Made by a program: the position numbers and the translations under genes. DNA of 6,396 nucleotides from positions 1 to 6,396 of the forward strand of contig JAEZHQ010000235.1 of the NCBI GenBank assembly GCA_023416455.1, read 5' to 3'. This document shows positions 1-5,606 of this stretch, piece after piece; positions within the stretch are counted from its first letter, which is position 1, and each line of letters starts with the position of its first letter. Under the pieces are notes generated by a model that did no database searches, had not been told where the DNA came from, and saw only the letters and a list, made by a program, of their open reading frames with translations. Source of the stretch: Pseudomonadota bacterium. GTDB lineage: Bacteria > Pseudomonadota > Alphaproteobacteria > Azospirillales > Azospirillaceae.

Positions 1-1110
1 TCGTCGCTCTGGCCCTTGATGCGGGCGGCCAGCGCCGCTTCCAGGAAGCGGTCGATGTCGCCGTCGAGGACCGACTGGCTCTGCGACGTCTCCACGTCGG
101 TGCGCAGATCCTTGACCATCTGGTAGGGGTGCAGCACGTAGGAGCGGATCTGGTGGCCCCAGCCGATGTCGGTCTTGGTGGCTTCCAGCGCCGCCGCCGC
201 GTCCTCGCGGATCTTCAGCTCGCGCTCGTAGAGGCGGGCGCGCAGCATGTCCCACGCCTTGGCGCGGTTCTTGTGCTGGGAGCGCTCCTGCTGGCAGCTG
301 ACCACGATGTTGGTCGGCAGGTGGGTGATGCGGACCGCCGAGTCCGTCTTGTTGATGTGCTGGCCGCCGGCGCCCGACGCCCGGTAGGTGTCGATGCGGC
401 AATCCTTCTCGTTGATCTCGATGTCGATCTTGTCGTCGATCACCGGGGAGATTGAGACGGCGGCGAAGCTGGTCTGCCGGCGCGCCTGGCTGTCGAAGGG
501 GCTGATCCGCACCAGCCGGTGCACCCCGGCCTCGGTCTTCAGCCAGCCGTAGGCGTTGTGGCCCTTGATCTGCACCGTGGCGGACTTGATGCCGGCCTCC
601 TCGCCGGGGCTCTCTTCCAGCCACTCGGTCTTGTAGCCGTGCTGCTCGGCCCAGCGCATGTACATGCGCAGGAGCATCAGCGCCCAGTCCTGCGCCTCGG
701 TGCCGCCAGCGCCGGCGTTCACCTCGACGAAGCAATCGTTGGCGTCGGCCTCGCCCGACAGCAGGCTCTCAAGCTGGAGCTTGGCGGCCCGGTCGCGGAG
801 CGCGTAGAGCTGGGCCTCGGCGTCGGCGACGATTCCGGCGTCGCCCTCCTCCTCGCCCATCTCGATCAGCTCCAGGCTGTCGGACAGGTCGCGCTCAAGC
901 GCGCGGTAGCCGGCCACCGCCGTGTCGAGCTGGGTGCGCTCCCGCATGATCGTCTGCGCGCGGGCGGGGTCGTCCCAGAGCTTGGGATCCTCGGCGAGGT
1001 TGTTCAGTTCGTCGAGACGACGCAGCGCGTTATCCCAGTCAAAGATGCCTCCTCAGCAGCGCCAGCGACTCTCTGATCTCGCCAGCGGCCGCTTCGATCT
1101 CGGCCCGCAT
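1..1110 (-). CDS. prfB: Peptide chain release factor 2, made by +1 frameshift; last residues outside window
   Basis: Class I release factor that enters the ribosome at UGA and UAA and triggers release of the finished protein. Coding is 1110-1042 joined to 1040-1, omitting T1041. The first 23 codons end RRHL before an in-frame TGA; after the shift the protein continues DWDNALRRLDELNNLAEDP. With the shift 369 codons are visible, against 365 in E. coli, so only a few C-terminal residues can be missing. The stop-codon-reading motif SPF is at residues 203-205 in VRISPFDSQARR. The catalytic GGQ is at 248-250 in RASGAGGQHINKTDSAV; its Gln is normally methylated by PrmC. Position 244 is Ala, matching E. 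coli position 246, where the less active K-12 allele has Thr. The N-terminal 100 residues form the helical domain. Expression is expected to be self-controlled: scarce RF2 favours the frameshift and so restores RF2. Confidence 0.97.
1038..1053 (-). promoter_or_regulatory. Programmed +1 ribosomal frameshift site of prfB
   Basis: Coding-strand sequence AGGAGG CAT CTT TGA C. It contains an internal Shine-Dalgarno (1053-1048), a 3-nt spacer, the slippery Leu codon CTT (1044-1042), the in-frame stop TGA (1041-1039) and a following C that makes a weak stop context. The layout matches base for base in spacing the E. coli site AGGGGG TAT CTT TGA C. The +1 frame after CTT begins GAC TGG GAT and runs uninterrupted through the RF2 domains, while the zero frame stops, which is direct evidence that the shift is needed. 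Confidence 0.97.
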
Positions 1111-1116
1111 CGCGGT

Positions 1117-1123
1117 CCTCCTC
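1117..1123 (-). promoter_or_regulatory. prfB ribosome binding site, GAGGAGG
   Basis: Strong Shine-Dalgarno six bases before the ATG at 1110-1108. It settles this start over in-frame upstream candidates in the same open frame, which extends to 1317, and it fixes the pre-frameshift peptide at 23 codons, close to the 25 of E. coli prfB. Confidence 0.85.
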
Positions 1124-1168
1124 GTCAGCCAGGGTTGCGGAAGGGATGATGAGGCATATGTAGCGGTT

Positions 1169-1184
1169 TGCACCGGCCGTTGCA
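1169..1184. repeat. Near-perfect 16-bp palindrome upstream of prfB
   Basis: TGCACCGGCCGTTGCA matches its own reverse complement at 14 of 16 positions. On the prfB strand it also contains the short direct repeat GGTGCAA twice. It ends 59 nt before the prfB start codon, where an operator or leader element could sit. No known regulator site is recognised. Confidence 0.35.
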
Positions 1185-1225
1185 CCCCCTTAATCGCCCC
1201 CCTGCCCGGCTTTGGTGGAAAGTCA

Positions 1226-1247
1226 CGCCGGTGATGCACCACCGGCG
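1226..1247 (-). terminator. GC-rich hairpin, 8-bp stem and 6-nt loop (weak terminator or leader candidate)
   Basis: CGCCGGTG (1226-1233) and CACCGGCG (1240-1247) pair perfectly around a 6-nt loop. On the minus strand the stem is followed by TGACTTTCC, only partly T-rich. It could end read-through from the DUF2382 gene before prfB, or sit in the prfB leader 116 nt before the ATG. The stem is clear; its role is uncertain. Confidence 0.35.
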
Positions 1248-1340
1248 ACGGCCGCATAGGCCGGCGCCAGCGCAGCAATCCCGTGCCCTGCGCTCCACTC
1301 ATCGGCAATATCGCCATTGCGCAATACGGGGAACGCGATC

Positions 1341-1356
1341 ACTCGTCCAGACGAGT
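1341..1356. repeat. Perfect 7-bp dyad ACTCGTC-CA-GACGAGT
   Basis: Two perfectly complementary 7-mers flank a 2-nt centre. A 2-nt loop is too tight for a good RNA hairpin, so this reads better as a two-fold symmetric protein-binding site. It lies in the AT-richer part of the gap, about 230 nt before the prfB ATG. No regulator can be named. Confidence 0.4.
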
Positions 1357-1419
1357 ACGTCGTTTTTCTGGAACCGGATGCCTTCACCGGACAAGGGGCA
1401 CGGGGGAGGACTTGCGATG

Positions 1420-1480
1420 CCCATGGCGCCTGGTGGTGTCCCCGGGGGCGTCCCCGGGGGCGTCCATCAAGCGCCATGGG
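1420..1480. repeat. 61-nt imperfect palindrome containing a 12-bp direct repeat
   Basis: The arms CCCATGGCGC (1420-1429) and GCGCCATGGG (1471-1480) are perfect 10-bp complements. Pairing resumes inward at 1431-1436 with 1464-1469 (one G-U or mismatch), 1440-1443 with 1457-1460 and 1445-1448 with 1452-1455. The core is GTCCCCGGGGGC repeated about 2.3 times (1438-1465). It starts 52 nt after the DUF2382 stop codon in that gene's direction. No T-run follows on either strand, so a classical intrinsic terminator is unlikely; an RNA 3'-end stabiliser, factor-dependent stop or recombination site are alternatives. Confidence 0.65.
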
Positions 1481-1531
1481 GTCTACGGCATGGCGCGCGG
1501 CAACGCGCGCGCGAGGCACACGGCCGGCCGG

Positions 1532-2704
1532 TCAGCGCTTCCGGCGCCCGCGGTCGGAGCCGCCGCCCTTTCCGGCGTCCATCCGTTCGACATCGACCTC
1601 GGTCTTGCGGACCGTGTCCCGGACGGTCTCCTGCCGCTCGCGGCTGGACTTGGACAGCTCGACCTCGCCGATCAGGCGGGCCGCCTTGCGGACCTCGGCC
1701 TCCTCGGCGGTTTCCGTCAGCTCGACGCTGCTCTCCCGGAAGGCCGCCTCGGTCTCCTCGGGGCTGAGGTCACGGTCGGCGTCGCGATGCCGCACGCGGA
1801 CCGTCTCCTCCTCCAGGCCGACCTTTTTCTCGACCGGCCGCTCGGTGACCCGGGTGCGGGCACGGACGCCGCCCCGCACGACCCGGCGCTTGCCGATCTC
1901 CAGCCGCTCCTCGGCCTCCGGCAGGGTTCCGGTCTCCCCGCCCCGGTCCGGCGCCTCATCCTCGCCCTCATCCTCGCCCTCATCCGCATAGGCGTCGACG
2001 GCGTGCGCCCCGTTGCGCTCCAGCAGCGCGCGGACCGCGTCGGCCCGGTCGTCCTCGACCTCGACGGCGATCACCGCCGCCCCCTTGGCGACGGCGCCGG
2101 CGAAGGCGCCGGCGTCCTCCTCGTCGATGCCGAACTCCGCCAGCTGGCTGGCCATGTCCTCCTGGTGATGGTCGAACAGACGGATGCCGGCCTCGTCGCA
2201 TCCGCTGCCCGCCAGCGCCTCGCGGGCGCGGCGGGCGGGGTCCGGCTCCTTGTAGAGGCCGATCACGGTGGTCGTCATGGGGTGACGTCTCCTTTCGGAA
2301 GGGATGGCCGGAGGGGGGGCCTCGCCCGGTTCCCGCGCCACCTCGACCTCGGTCCGGCGGACGGTCACGCGGTCCTGGTGGCGGTGGGTGCGGCGGCGGC
2401 GCGTCACATGCACCTCCTCGACCAGGCGCAGACGCTTCTCGACCACGACCACCTCCTCGATCACCGGGATGATCGTGGTCTCGCCCTCCTGGCGCATGGC
2501 CAAAGGCGCGTCGATCCAGCGGCCCACCGGCACCCGCACCACCTCCACCTCGACCCGCTCCAGCGGCTCGTCGATCGCCACCTCCTCCTCGCGGACGCGC
2601 CGCCGCGCCTGGACGGTCCCGGTCCGGCGGGACCGCTTCTCGATCTCGATCCGTTCCTCGACGACGGGAATGACGACGCGGTTCGGCTCGGCGTCCGTGC
2701 TCAT
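1532..2704 (-). CDS. YsnF/AvaK-like stress protein with two DUF2382 domains
   Basis: 390-aa, highly charged, soluble protein with no signal peptide or membrane segment. Residues about 9-125 form one DUF2382 domain, with alternating Val/Ile and Glu/Arg in runs such as VEEVHVTRRRR. Residues 143-238 begin MTTTVIGLYKEPDPARRA and resemble the small YflT-like (general stress protein 17M) domain often found N-terminal to DUF2382. Residues 241-250 are an acidic repeat (DEGEDEGEDE). Residues about 262-376 form a second, more typical DUF2382 domain, and the C-terminus is basic (RGRRKR). The family has no known biochemical activity; members in Bacillus and cyanobacteria are linked to general stress, so a protective role is inferred. 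The start at 2704 has GAGGA seven bases upstream. Residues 1-142 look like a once-separate gene: an in-frame ATG at residue 143 has its own ribosome binding site, and the join lies beside a run of seven Cs. The gene separates mrcA from prfB, which are usually neighbours. Confidence 0.85.
   Translation of the reverse strand: MSTDAEPNRVVIPVVEERIEIEKRSRRTGTVQARRRVREEEVAIDEPLERVEVEVVRVPVGRWIDAPLAMRQEGETTIIPVIEEVVVVEKRLRLVEEVHVTRRRRTHRHQDRVTVRRTEVEVAREPGEAPPPAIPSERRRHPMTTTVIGLYKEPDPARRAREALAGSGCDEAGIRLFDHHQEDMASQLAEFGIDEEDAGAFAGAVAKGAAVIAVEVEDDRADAVRALLERNGAHAVDAYADEGEDEGEDEAPDRGGETGTLPEAEERLEIGKRRVVRGGVRARTRVTERPVEKKVGLEEETVRVRHRDADRDLSPEETEAAFRESSVELTETAEEAEVRKAARLIGEVELSKSSRERQETVRDTVRKTEVDVERMDAGKGGGSDRGRRKR
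1954..1985 (-). repeat. 12-bp tandem repeat encoding an acidic linker
   Basis: On the plus strand CCTCATCCTCGC is repeated 2.7 times (1954-1965, 1966-1977, 1978-1985) without mismatch. In the minus-strand gene it encodes the EGED-type repeat between the YflT-like domain and the second DUF2382 domain. The unit is a multiple of three, so copy changes would alter linker length but keep the frame. Confidence 0.85.
2276..2295 (-). promoter_or_regulatory. Internal ribosome binding site and ATG inside the DUF2382 gene
   Basis: AAAGGAG at 2295-2289 lies 10 nt before an in-frame ATG at 2278-2276 (residue 143). In the full-length frame this Shine-Dalgarno is translated as part of SERRRHP, an unremarkable linker. 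The ATG begins a recognisable domain (MTTTVIGLYKEP), so a 248-aa protein of YflT-like plus DUF2382 domains could be made on its own. The signal looks like a true start, either still in use or left from before a fusion. Confidence 0.6.
2313..2319 (-). repeat. C7 homopolymer at the domain junction of the DUF2382 gene
   Basis: Seven consecutive Cs on the coding strand encode part of Ala129-Pro-Pro-Pro132 at the end of the first DUF2382 domain. As given, the frame runs on into the second half. With one C fewer, the next codons read CTC CGG CCA with no stop until TGA at 2277-2275, which overlaps the ATG at 2278-2276 as ATGA. The first product would then be 142 aa and the second 248 aa. Such a tract is prone to slippage and to sequencing error. 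Confidence 0.75.
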
Positions 2705-2779
2705 GACGGAGTCCTCGTGGAGGCGGACGGTGGGGAAAGGCCCAGTGGGCGGGCGGCTCCGACCGTATGGAGTCCGGTC

Positions 2780-2804
2780 AACAGGAGCCTTCCCGACCCG
2801 TTCC
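2780..2804 (-). promoter_or_regulatory. Candidate EcfG (general stress sigma) promoter for the DUF2382 gene
   Basis: On the minus strand GGAAC (2804-2800) and GTT (2782-2780) are separated by exactly 17 nt. The alphaproteobacterial general-stress sigma factor EcfG (sigma-T in Caulobacter) is known to read GGAAC-N16/17-(C)GTT. Here the base before GTT is T, not the preferred C, and the base after GGAAC is G. The element sits 72 nt past mrcA and 75 nt before the ATG of a gene whose family is widely stress-linked, which would give a leader of roughly 65 nt. Motif and spacing are seen; use by EcfG is inferred. Confidence 0.55.
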
Positions 2805-2823
2805 GCACCCGCGAAGACAATAT

Positions 2824-2870
2824 CGGCGCCGCTGCCGCCCTTCTTTCGGAGAGAGCCGCCCCGGCGCCGC
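2824..2870 (-). repeat. Repeated GC-rich palindrome after mrcA (weak terminator candidate)
   Basis: CGGCGCCGC occurs at 2824-2832 and again at 2862-2870, directly after the mrcA stop codon. Its first eight bases are self-complementary, so the copies can pair as an 8-bp stem around a 30-nt loop, or each can fold alone. In the direction of mrcA transcription the second copy is followed by ATATTGTCTTC, which is only weakly T-rich. The structure could slow or end transcription leaving mrcA, but it is not a textbook intrinsic terminator. Confidence 0.3.
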
Positions 2871-2875
2871 CGCGG

Positions 2876-5419
2876 TCAGTAGAGGCCGCCGGTTCCGATG
2901 GTCGCGGCCGGCGGCGGGGCCGCGGTGACGGTGCCGTCCGGGGCGGCGCCGGAGGGCGCACCGAAGCCGCCGGGCAGGGCGTCGCCGTAGCCCGATCCGG
3001 GAACGGCGCCGCCGCTCCAGGCCCCCGCCCCGCCCGCCTGGCCCGAGCCGTCGAGGACCATCTGCGGCAGATCGGGGTTGGGCTCGGTGCCGGGGATGAA
3101 GGCTTCCCAGATCGCCTTGCGCTCGCCGGGCTGGGCCAGCCGCCCGTTCTCCGGGTTGACCCGGACGAGGCGCAGGCCGCGCGGCACACGGAACGGGGTG
3201 GCCGGCTTGTCCTTCAGCGCCACCTCCATCACCTCCTTGAAGACCGGCACGGCGGCGGAGCCGCCGGTCTCCCGCACGCCCAGCGAGCGCGGCTGGTCGA
3301 AGCCGATGTAGGTGCCGACCACGAGGTCGGGCGAGAAGCCGACGAACCAGGCGTCCATGCTGTCGTTGGTGGTGCCGGTCTTGCCGGCCAGCGGCTTGCC
3401 CAGCGACAGCAGCCTGGTCGCCGTGCCGCGCTGCACCACGCCTTCCAGCATGGAGACCATCTGGTAGGCGGTGCGCGGGTCGGCCAGCTGCTCGCGCGCG
3501 TCGGGCACCCCCGGCACCGCCAGGTCGTCGCGCCAGGAGACGGCGGAGCAGCCGTCGCAGGGGCGGTCGTCGTGGCGGAAGATGGTCCGGCCGACGCGGT
3601 CCTGGACGCGGTCGATGAAGGTCGGGGTGATCTTCTTGCCGCCGTTGGCCAGCATGGCGTAGGCGGTGCTCAGCCGCAGCACCGTCGTCTCGCCGGCGCC
3701 CAGCGCCATGGGCAGATAGGGTTGCAGGTTGTCGACGATGCCGAACTTCTCGGCCGTCGCCTTGACCTTGTCCATGCCGACGGCCTGGGCCAGCCGCACC
3801 GTCATCACGTTGCGCGACTTCTCGATGCCGGCGCGCAGCGGGGTCGGGCCGTAGAACTCGTGGCTGAAGTTCTCCGGCCGCCAGATCGGCTGGCCGTGCC
3901 CGGGGTCGTACTCGAACGGCGCGTCCATGACCAGCGAGGAGGGCGTGAAGCCCTGGTCGAGCGCGGTGAGATAGACGAAGGGCTTGAAGGACGAGCCCGG
4001 CTGCCGCATCGCCTGGGTCGCCCGGTTGAAGGAGCTGATCTGCGGGGAATAGCCGCCGACCATGGCCAGCACGCGCCCGGTGTGCGGGTCGAGCGCCACC
4101 AGCCCGCCCTGCACCGCCGGCACCTGGCGCAGCCCATAGGTTCCCGGCGGCAGGTCGCGGCCCTTGTCGTCCTTGGCCATGGGCTCCACCAGGATGACGT
4201 CGCCGAGCTTGGCCGCGTCGGAGGGGCGGCGGATCTCGGGGCCGAGCCGCTCGTTCTCCCGCCAGGCCCGGGCCCAGCGCAGCTCGGCCAGCGGCACCCG
4301 GCCGCGGCTGCCGTCGGCCAGCCCGATGTCCAGCGCGTCGGCCTGGTCGTCCTTCAGCACGACGGCCAGCTTCCAGCCGTCCGCCCCCGGCGGCACCGGC
4401 ATCGCCGCCAGCTTCTTGGCCCAGGTGTCGAAATTGTCCATCCGGCCGACCGGGCCGCGGTAGCCGTGGCGGCGGTCGTACTGGACCAGCCCGCTGCGAA
4501 GCGCCCGCGTCGCCGCGTCCTGGAGGACCGGATCCATGGAGGCGCGCACCGACAGCCCGCCCTCGTAGAGCGCCTGCTCGCCGTAGAGCTTGACCAGCTC
4601 GCGCCGGACCTCCTCGGCGAAATACTCGGAGGTCACATACTCCTGCTCGTCGCGCTTGCGCACCACCAGCGGCTTGGCGCGGGCGATGCGGGCCTCCTCC
4701 GGGGTGATGTGGCCGTCCTCGGCCATGCGGCCGATGACCCAGTTGCGGCGGGCGAGCGCGGCGTCGCGCTGGCGCTCGGGGTGGTAGTTGCTGGGCGCCT
4801 TGGGCAGGGCCGCCAGATAGGCGGCCTCCTCGATGTCCAGCTCGTCCAGCGCCTTGTTGAAGTAGTTGAGGGACGCCGCCGCCACGCCGTAGGAGCGGAA
4901 GCCCAGGAAAATCTCGTTCAGGTAAAGTTCGAGGATGCGGTCCTTGGTGAAGGCGCGCTCGATGCGCACGGCCAGGATCGCCTCCTTGATCTTGCGGTGG
5001 AAGGACACCTCGTTGGTCAGCAGCATGTTCTTGGCGACCTGCTGCGTGATGGTGGAGGCGCCGACCGGCCGGCGGTCGCTGCCCAGATTCTCCACGTTGG
5101 TCAGGATGGCGCGCGCGATGCCCAGGGGATCGACGCCCTTGTGCTCGTAGAAGTTCTTGTCCTCGGCCGCCAGGAAGGCGTTGATCACCCGCTTGGGCAT
5201 GGAATCGATGGGCACGAAGACGCGCTTTTCCGCGGCGAACTCGGCCAGGAGGCGGCCGTCGCCGGCGTGCACGCGGGTGGTGACCGGGGGCTGGTAGTTG
5301 GCAAGCCTGGTGTAGTCCGGCAGATCGCGGTCGTAATAGTCCAGCACGTAGACGAGCGCCCCGGCACCGGCCAGGGCGAGCATCACGAAGGCCATCAGAG
5401 CGGACAGAATGAGGCGCAT
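2876..5419 (-). CDS. mrcA: Penicillin-binding protein 1A, bifunctional class A PBP
   Basis: Inner-membrane enzyme that polymerises lipid II into glycan strands (GT51 transglycosylase) and cross-links the peptides (transpeptidase); target of beta-lactams. 847 aa from the chosen ATG, normal for the family. Residues 2-26 are the membrane anchor. GT51 signatures: AEDKNFYEHKGVD with catalytic Glu86, GASTITQQVAKN (120-131), and TKDRILELYLNEIFLG (158-173). Residues about 318-435 match the OB-like insert of Gram-negative PBP1A. Transpeptidase motifs: SSFK with nucleophile Ser476 and Lys479, SRN (535-537) and KTGT (680-683). A CDGC pair (621-624) sits between SRN and KTG. Residues about 790-847 form a Gly/Pro/Ala-rich tail, probably disordered. 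The ATG at 5419 puts the anchor right at the N-terminus; its Shine-Dalgarno is weak (GGGA). The frame stays open upstream to a TTG at 5578, but that stretch is Pro/Arg-rich and unlike a PBP N-terminus. The 187-nt gap to amiC shows no convincing promoter or terminator, so co-transcription is plausible. Confidence 0.97.
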   Translation of the reverse strand: MRLILSALMAFVMLALAGAGALVYVLDYYDRDLPDYTRLANYQPPVTTRVHAGDGRLLAEFAAEKRVFVPIDSMPKRVINAFLAAEDKNFYEHKGVDPLGIARAILTNVENLGSDRRPVGASTITQQVAKNMLLTNEVSFHRKIKEAILAVRIERAFTKDRILELYLNEIFLGFRSYGVAAASLNYFNKALDELDIEEAAYLAALPKAPSNYHPERQRDAALARRNWVIGRMAEDGHITPEEARIARAKPLVVRKRDEQEYVTSEYFAEEVRRELVKLYGEQALYEGGLSVRASMDPVLQDAATRALRSGLVQYDRRHGYRGPVGRMDNFDTWAKKLAAMPVPPGADGWKLAVVLKDDQADALDIGLADGSRGRVPLAELRWARAWRENERLGPEIRRPSDAAKLGDVILVEPMAKDDKGRDLPPGTYGLRQVPAVQGGLVALDPHTGRVLAMVGGYSPQISSFNRATQAMRQPGSSFKPFVYLTALDQGFTPSSLVMDAPFEYDPGHGQPIWRPENFSHEFYGPTPLRAGIEKSRNVMTVRLAQAVGMDKVKATAEKFGIVDNLQPYLPMALGAGETTVLRLSTAYAMLANGGKKITPTFIDRVQDRVGRTIFRHDDRPCDGCSAVSWRDDLAVPGVPDAREQLADPRTAYQMVSMLEGVVQRGTATRLLSLGKPLAGKTGTTNDSMDAWFVGFSPDLVVGTYIGFDQPRSLGVRETGGSAAVPVFKEVMEVALKDKPATPFRVPRGLRLVRVNPENGRLAQPGERKAIWEAFIPGTEPNPDLPQMVLDGSGQAGGAGAWSGGAVPGSGYGDALPGGFGAPSGAAPDGTVTAAPPPAATIGTGGLY

Positions 5420-5426
5420 GACAGAT

Positions 5427-5452
5427 CCCAAACAGGCAAGGCCCAAACAGGC
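5427..5452 (-). repeat. 11-bp direct repeat just upstream of mrcA
   Basis: On the minus strand GCCTGTTTGGG occurs twice, at 5452-5442 and 5437-5427, with a 15-bp period. The proximal copy ends 7 nt before the mrcA ATG, so it covers the place of the ribosome binding site and supplies its only purine-rich element (GGGA). It could be a chance duplication, a paired protein-binding site, or a translational control element; the sequence does not decide. Confidence 0.6.
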
Positions 5453-5606
5453 GGGGCGGCGCTCCGCCGGTTCCCGTCGCGGAAACGGCGGAGGCGGTGC
5501 GGGCGGCGGCATCCTACACCGCCGGGGCCGGTCCGCCGACCCCTTCGCGGGCATGTCAGCAAAATGTGACGCCGGCAAGGCCGCCGCAAGAAGGGGGTAG
5601 ATCTCC

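Larger units (their letters stand above)
1111..1531. other. 421-nt non-coding gap between the DUF2382 gene and prfB
   Basis: No convincing gene on either strand: the open frames are low-complexity (for example Gly-Gly-Val-Pro repeats from the 12-bp repeat at 1438-1465) or lack recognisable domains and good start signals. The gap must hold whatever ends the upstream transcript and probably the prfB promoter, but I see no convincing -35/-10 pair. It does hold several dyad symmetries: 1169-1184, 1226-1247, 1316-1325 (ATTGCGCAAT), 1341-1356, 1420-1480, and a short GCGCGC stem at 1493-1510. The stretch 1300-1380 is visibly more AT-rich than the flanking genes, as expected for a control region. Confidence 0.7.

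Noticed and set aside
129..1076. Plus-strand open frames opposite prfB (129-455 and 519-1076)
   Set aside because: Antisense to a gene with intact RF2 motifs; Val/Leu/Ala/Asp-rich composition typical of reverse-strand shadows.
1341..1366. Dyad followed by TTTTT on the plus strand as an intrinsic terminator
   Set aside because: The loop is only 2 nt, the T-run starts 6 nt after the stem, and no plus-strand gene ends upstream.
1370..1375. GGAACC on the plus strand as a second EcfG -35 element
   Set aside because: No GTT at 16-17 nt spacing and no plus-strand gene downstream.
1223..1519. 98-codon minus-strand frame in the gap before prfB
   Set aside because: No recognisable domain, no good start signal, and it runs through the palindrome at 1420-1480. 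Most likely non-coding.
1168..1767. Plus-strand frame with a collagen-like Gly-Gly-Val-Pro repeat
   Set aside because: The repeat is just the translated 12-bp tandem repeat; the frame then runs antisense into the DUF2382 gene, and there is no good ribosome binding site.
5464..5490. GGAAC upstream of mrcA as a stress promoter
   Set aside because: The next GTT on the minus strand is about 21 nt away, outside the 16-17 nt spacing EcfG requires.
1283..5569. Plus-strand open frame of 1428 codons opposite the DUF2382 gene and PBP1A
   Set aside because: It is antisense to two well-supported genes, is made of His/Ala/Gly/Arg/Asp-rich low-complexity sequence with no domain, and spans the intergenic gap. 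Long antisense frames are a usual by-product of high GC content at third codon positions.
5420..5578. N-terminal extension of PBP1A to a TTG at 5578
   Set aside because: The extra 53 residues are Pro/Arg-rich and precede a membrane anchor that normally sits at the N-terminus; the ATG at 5419 fits the family length.
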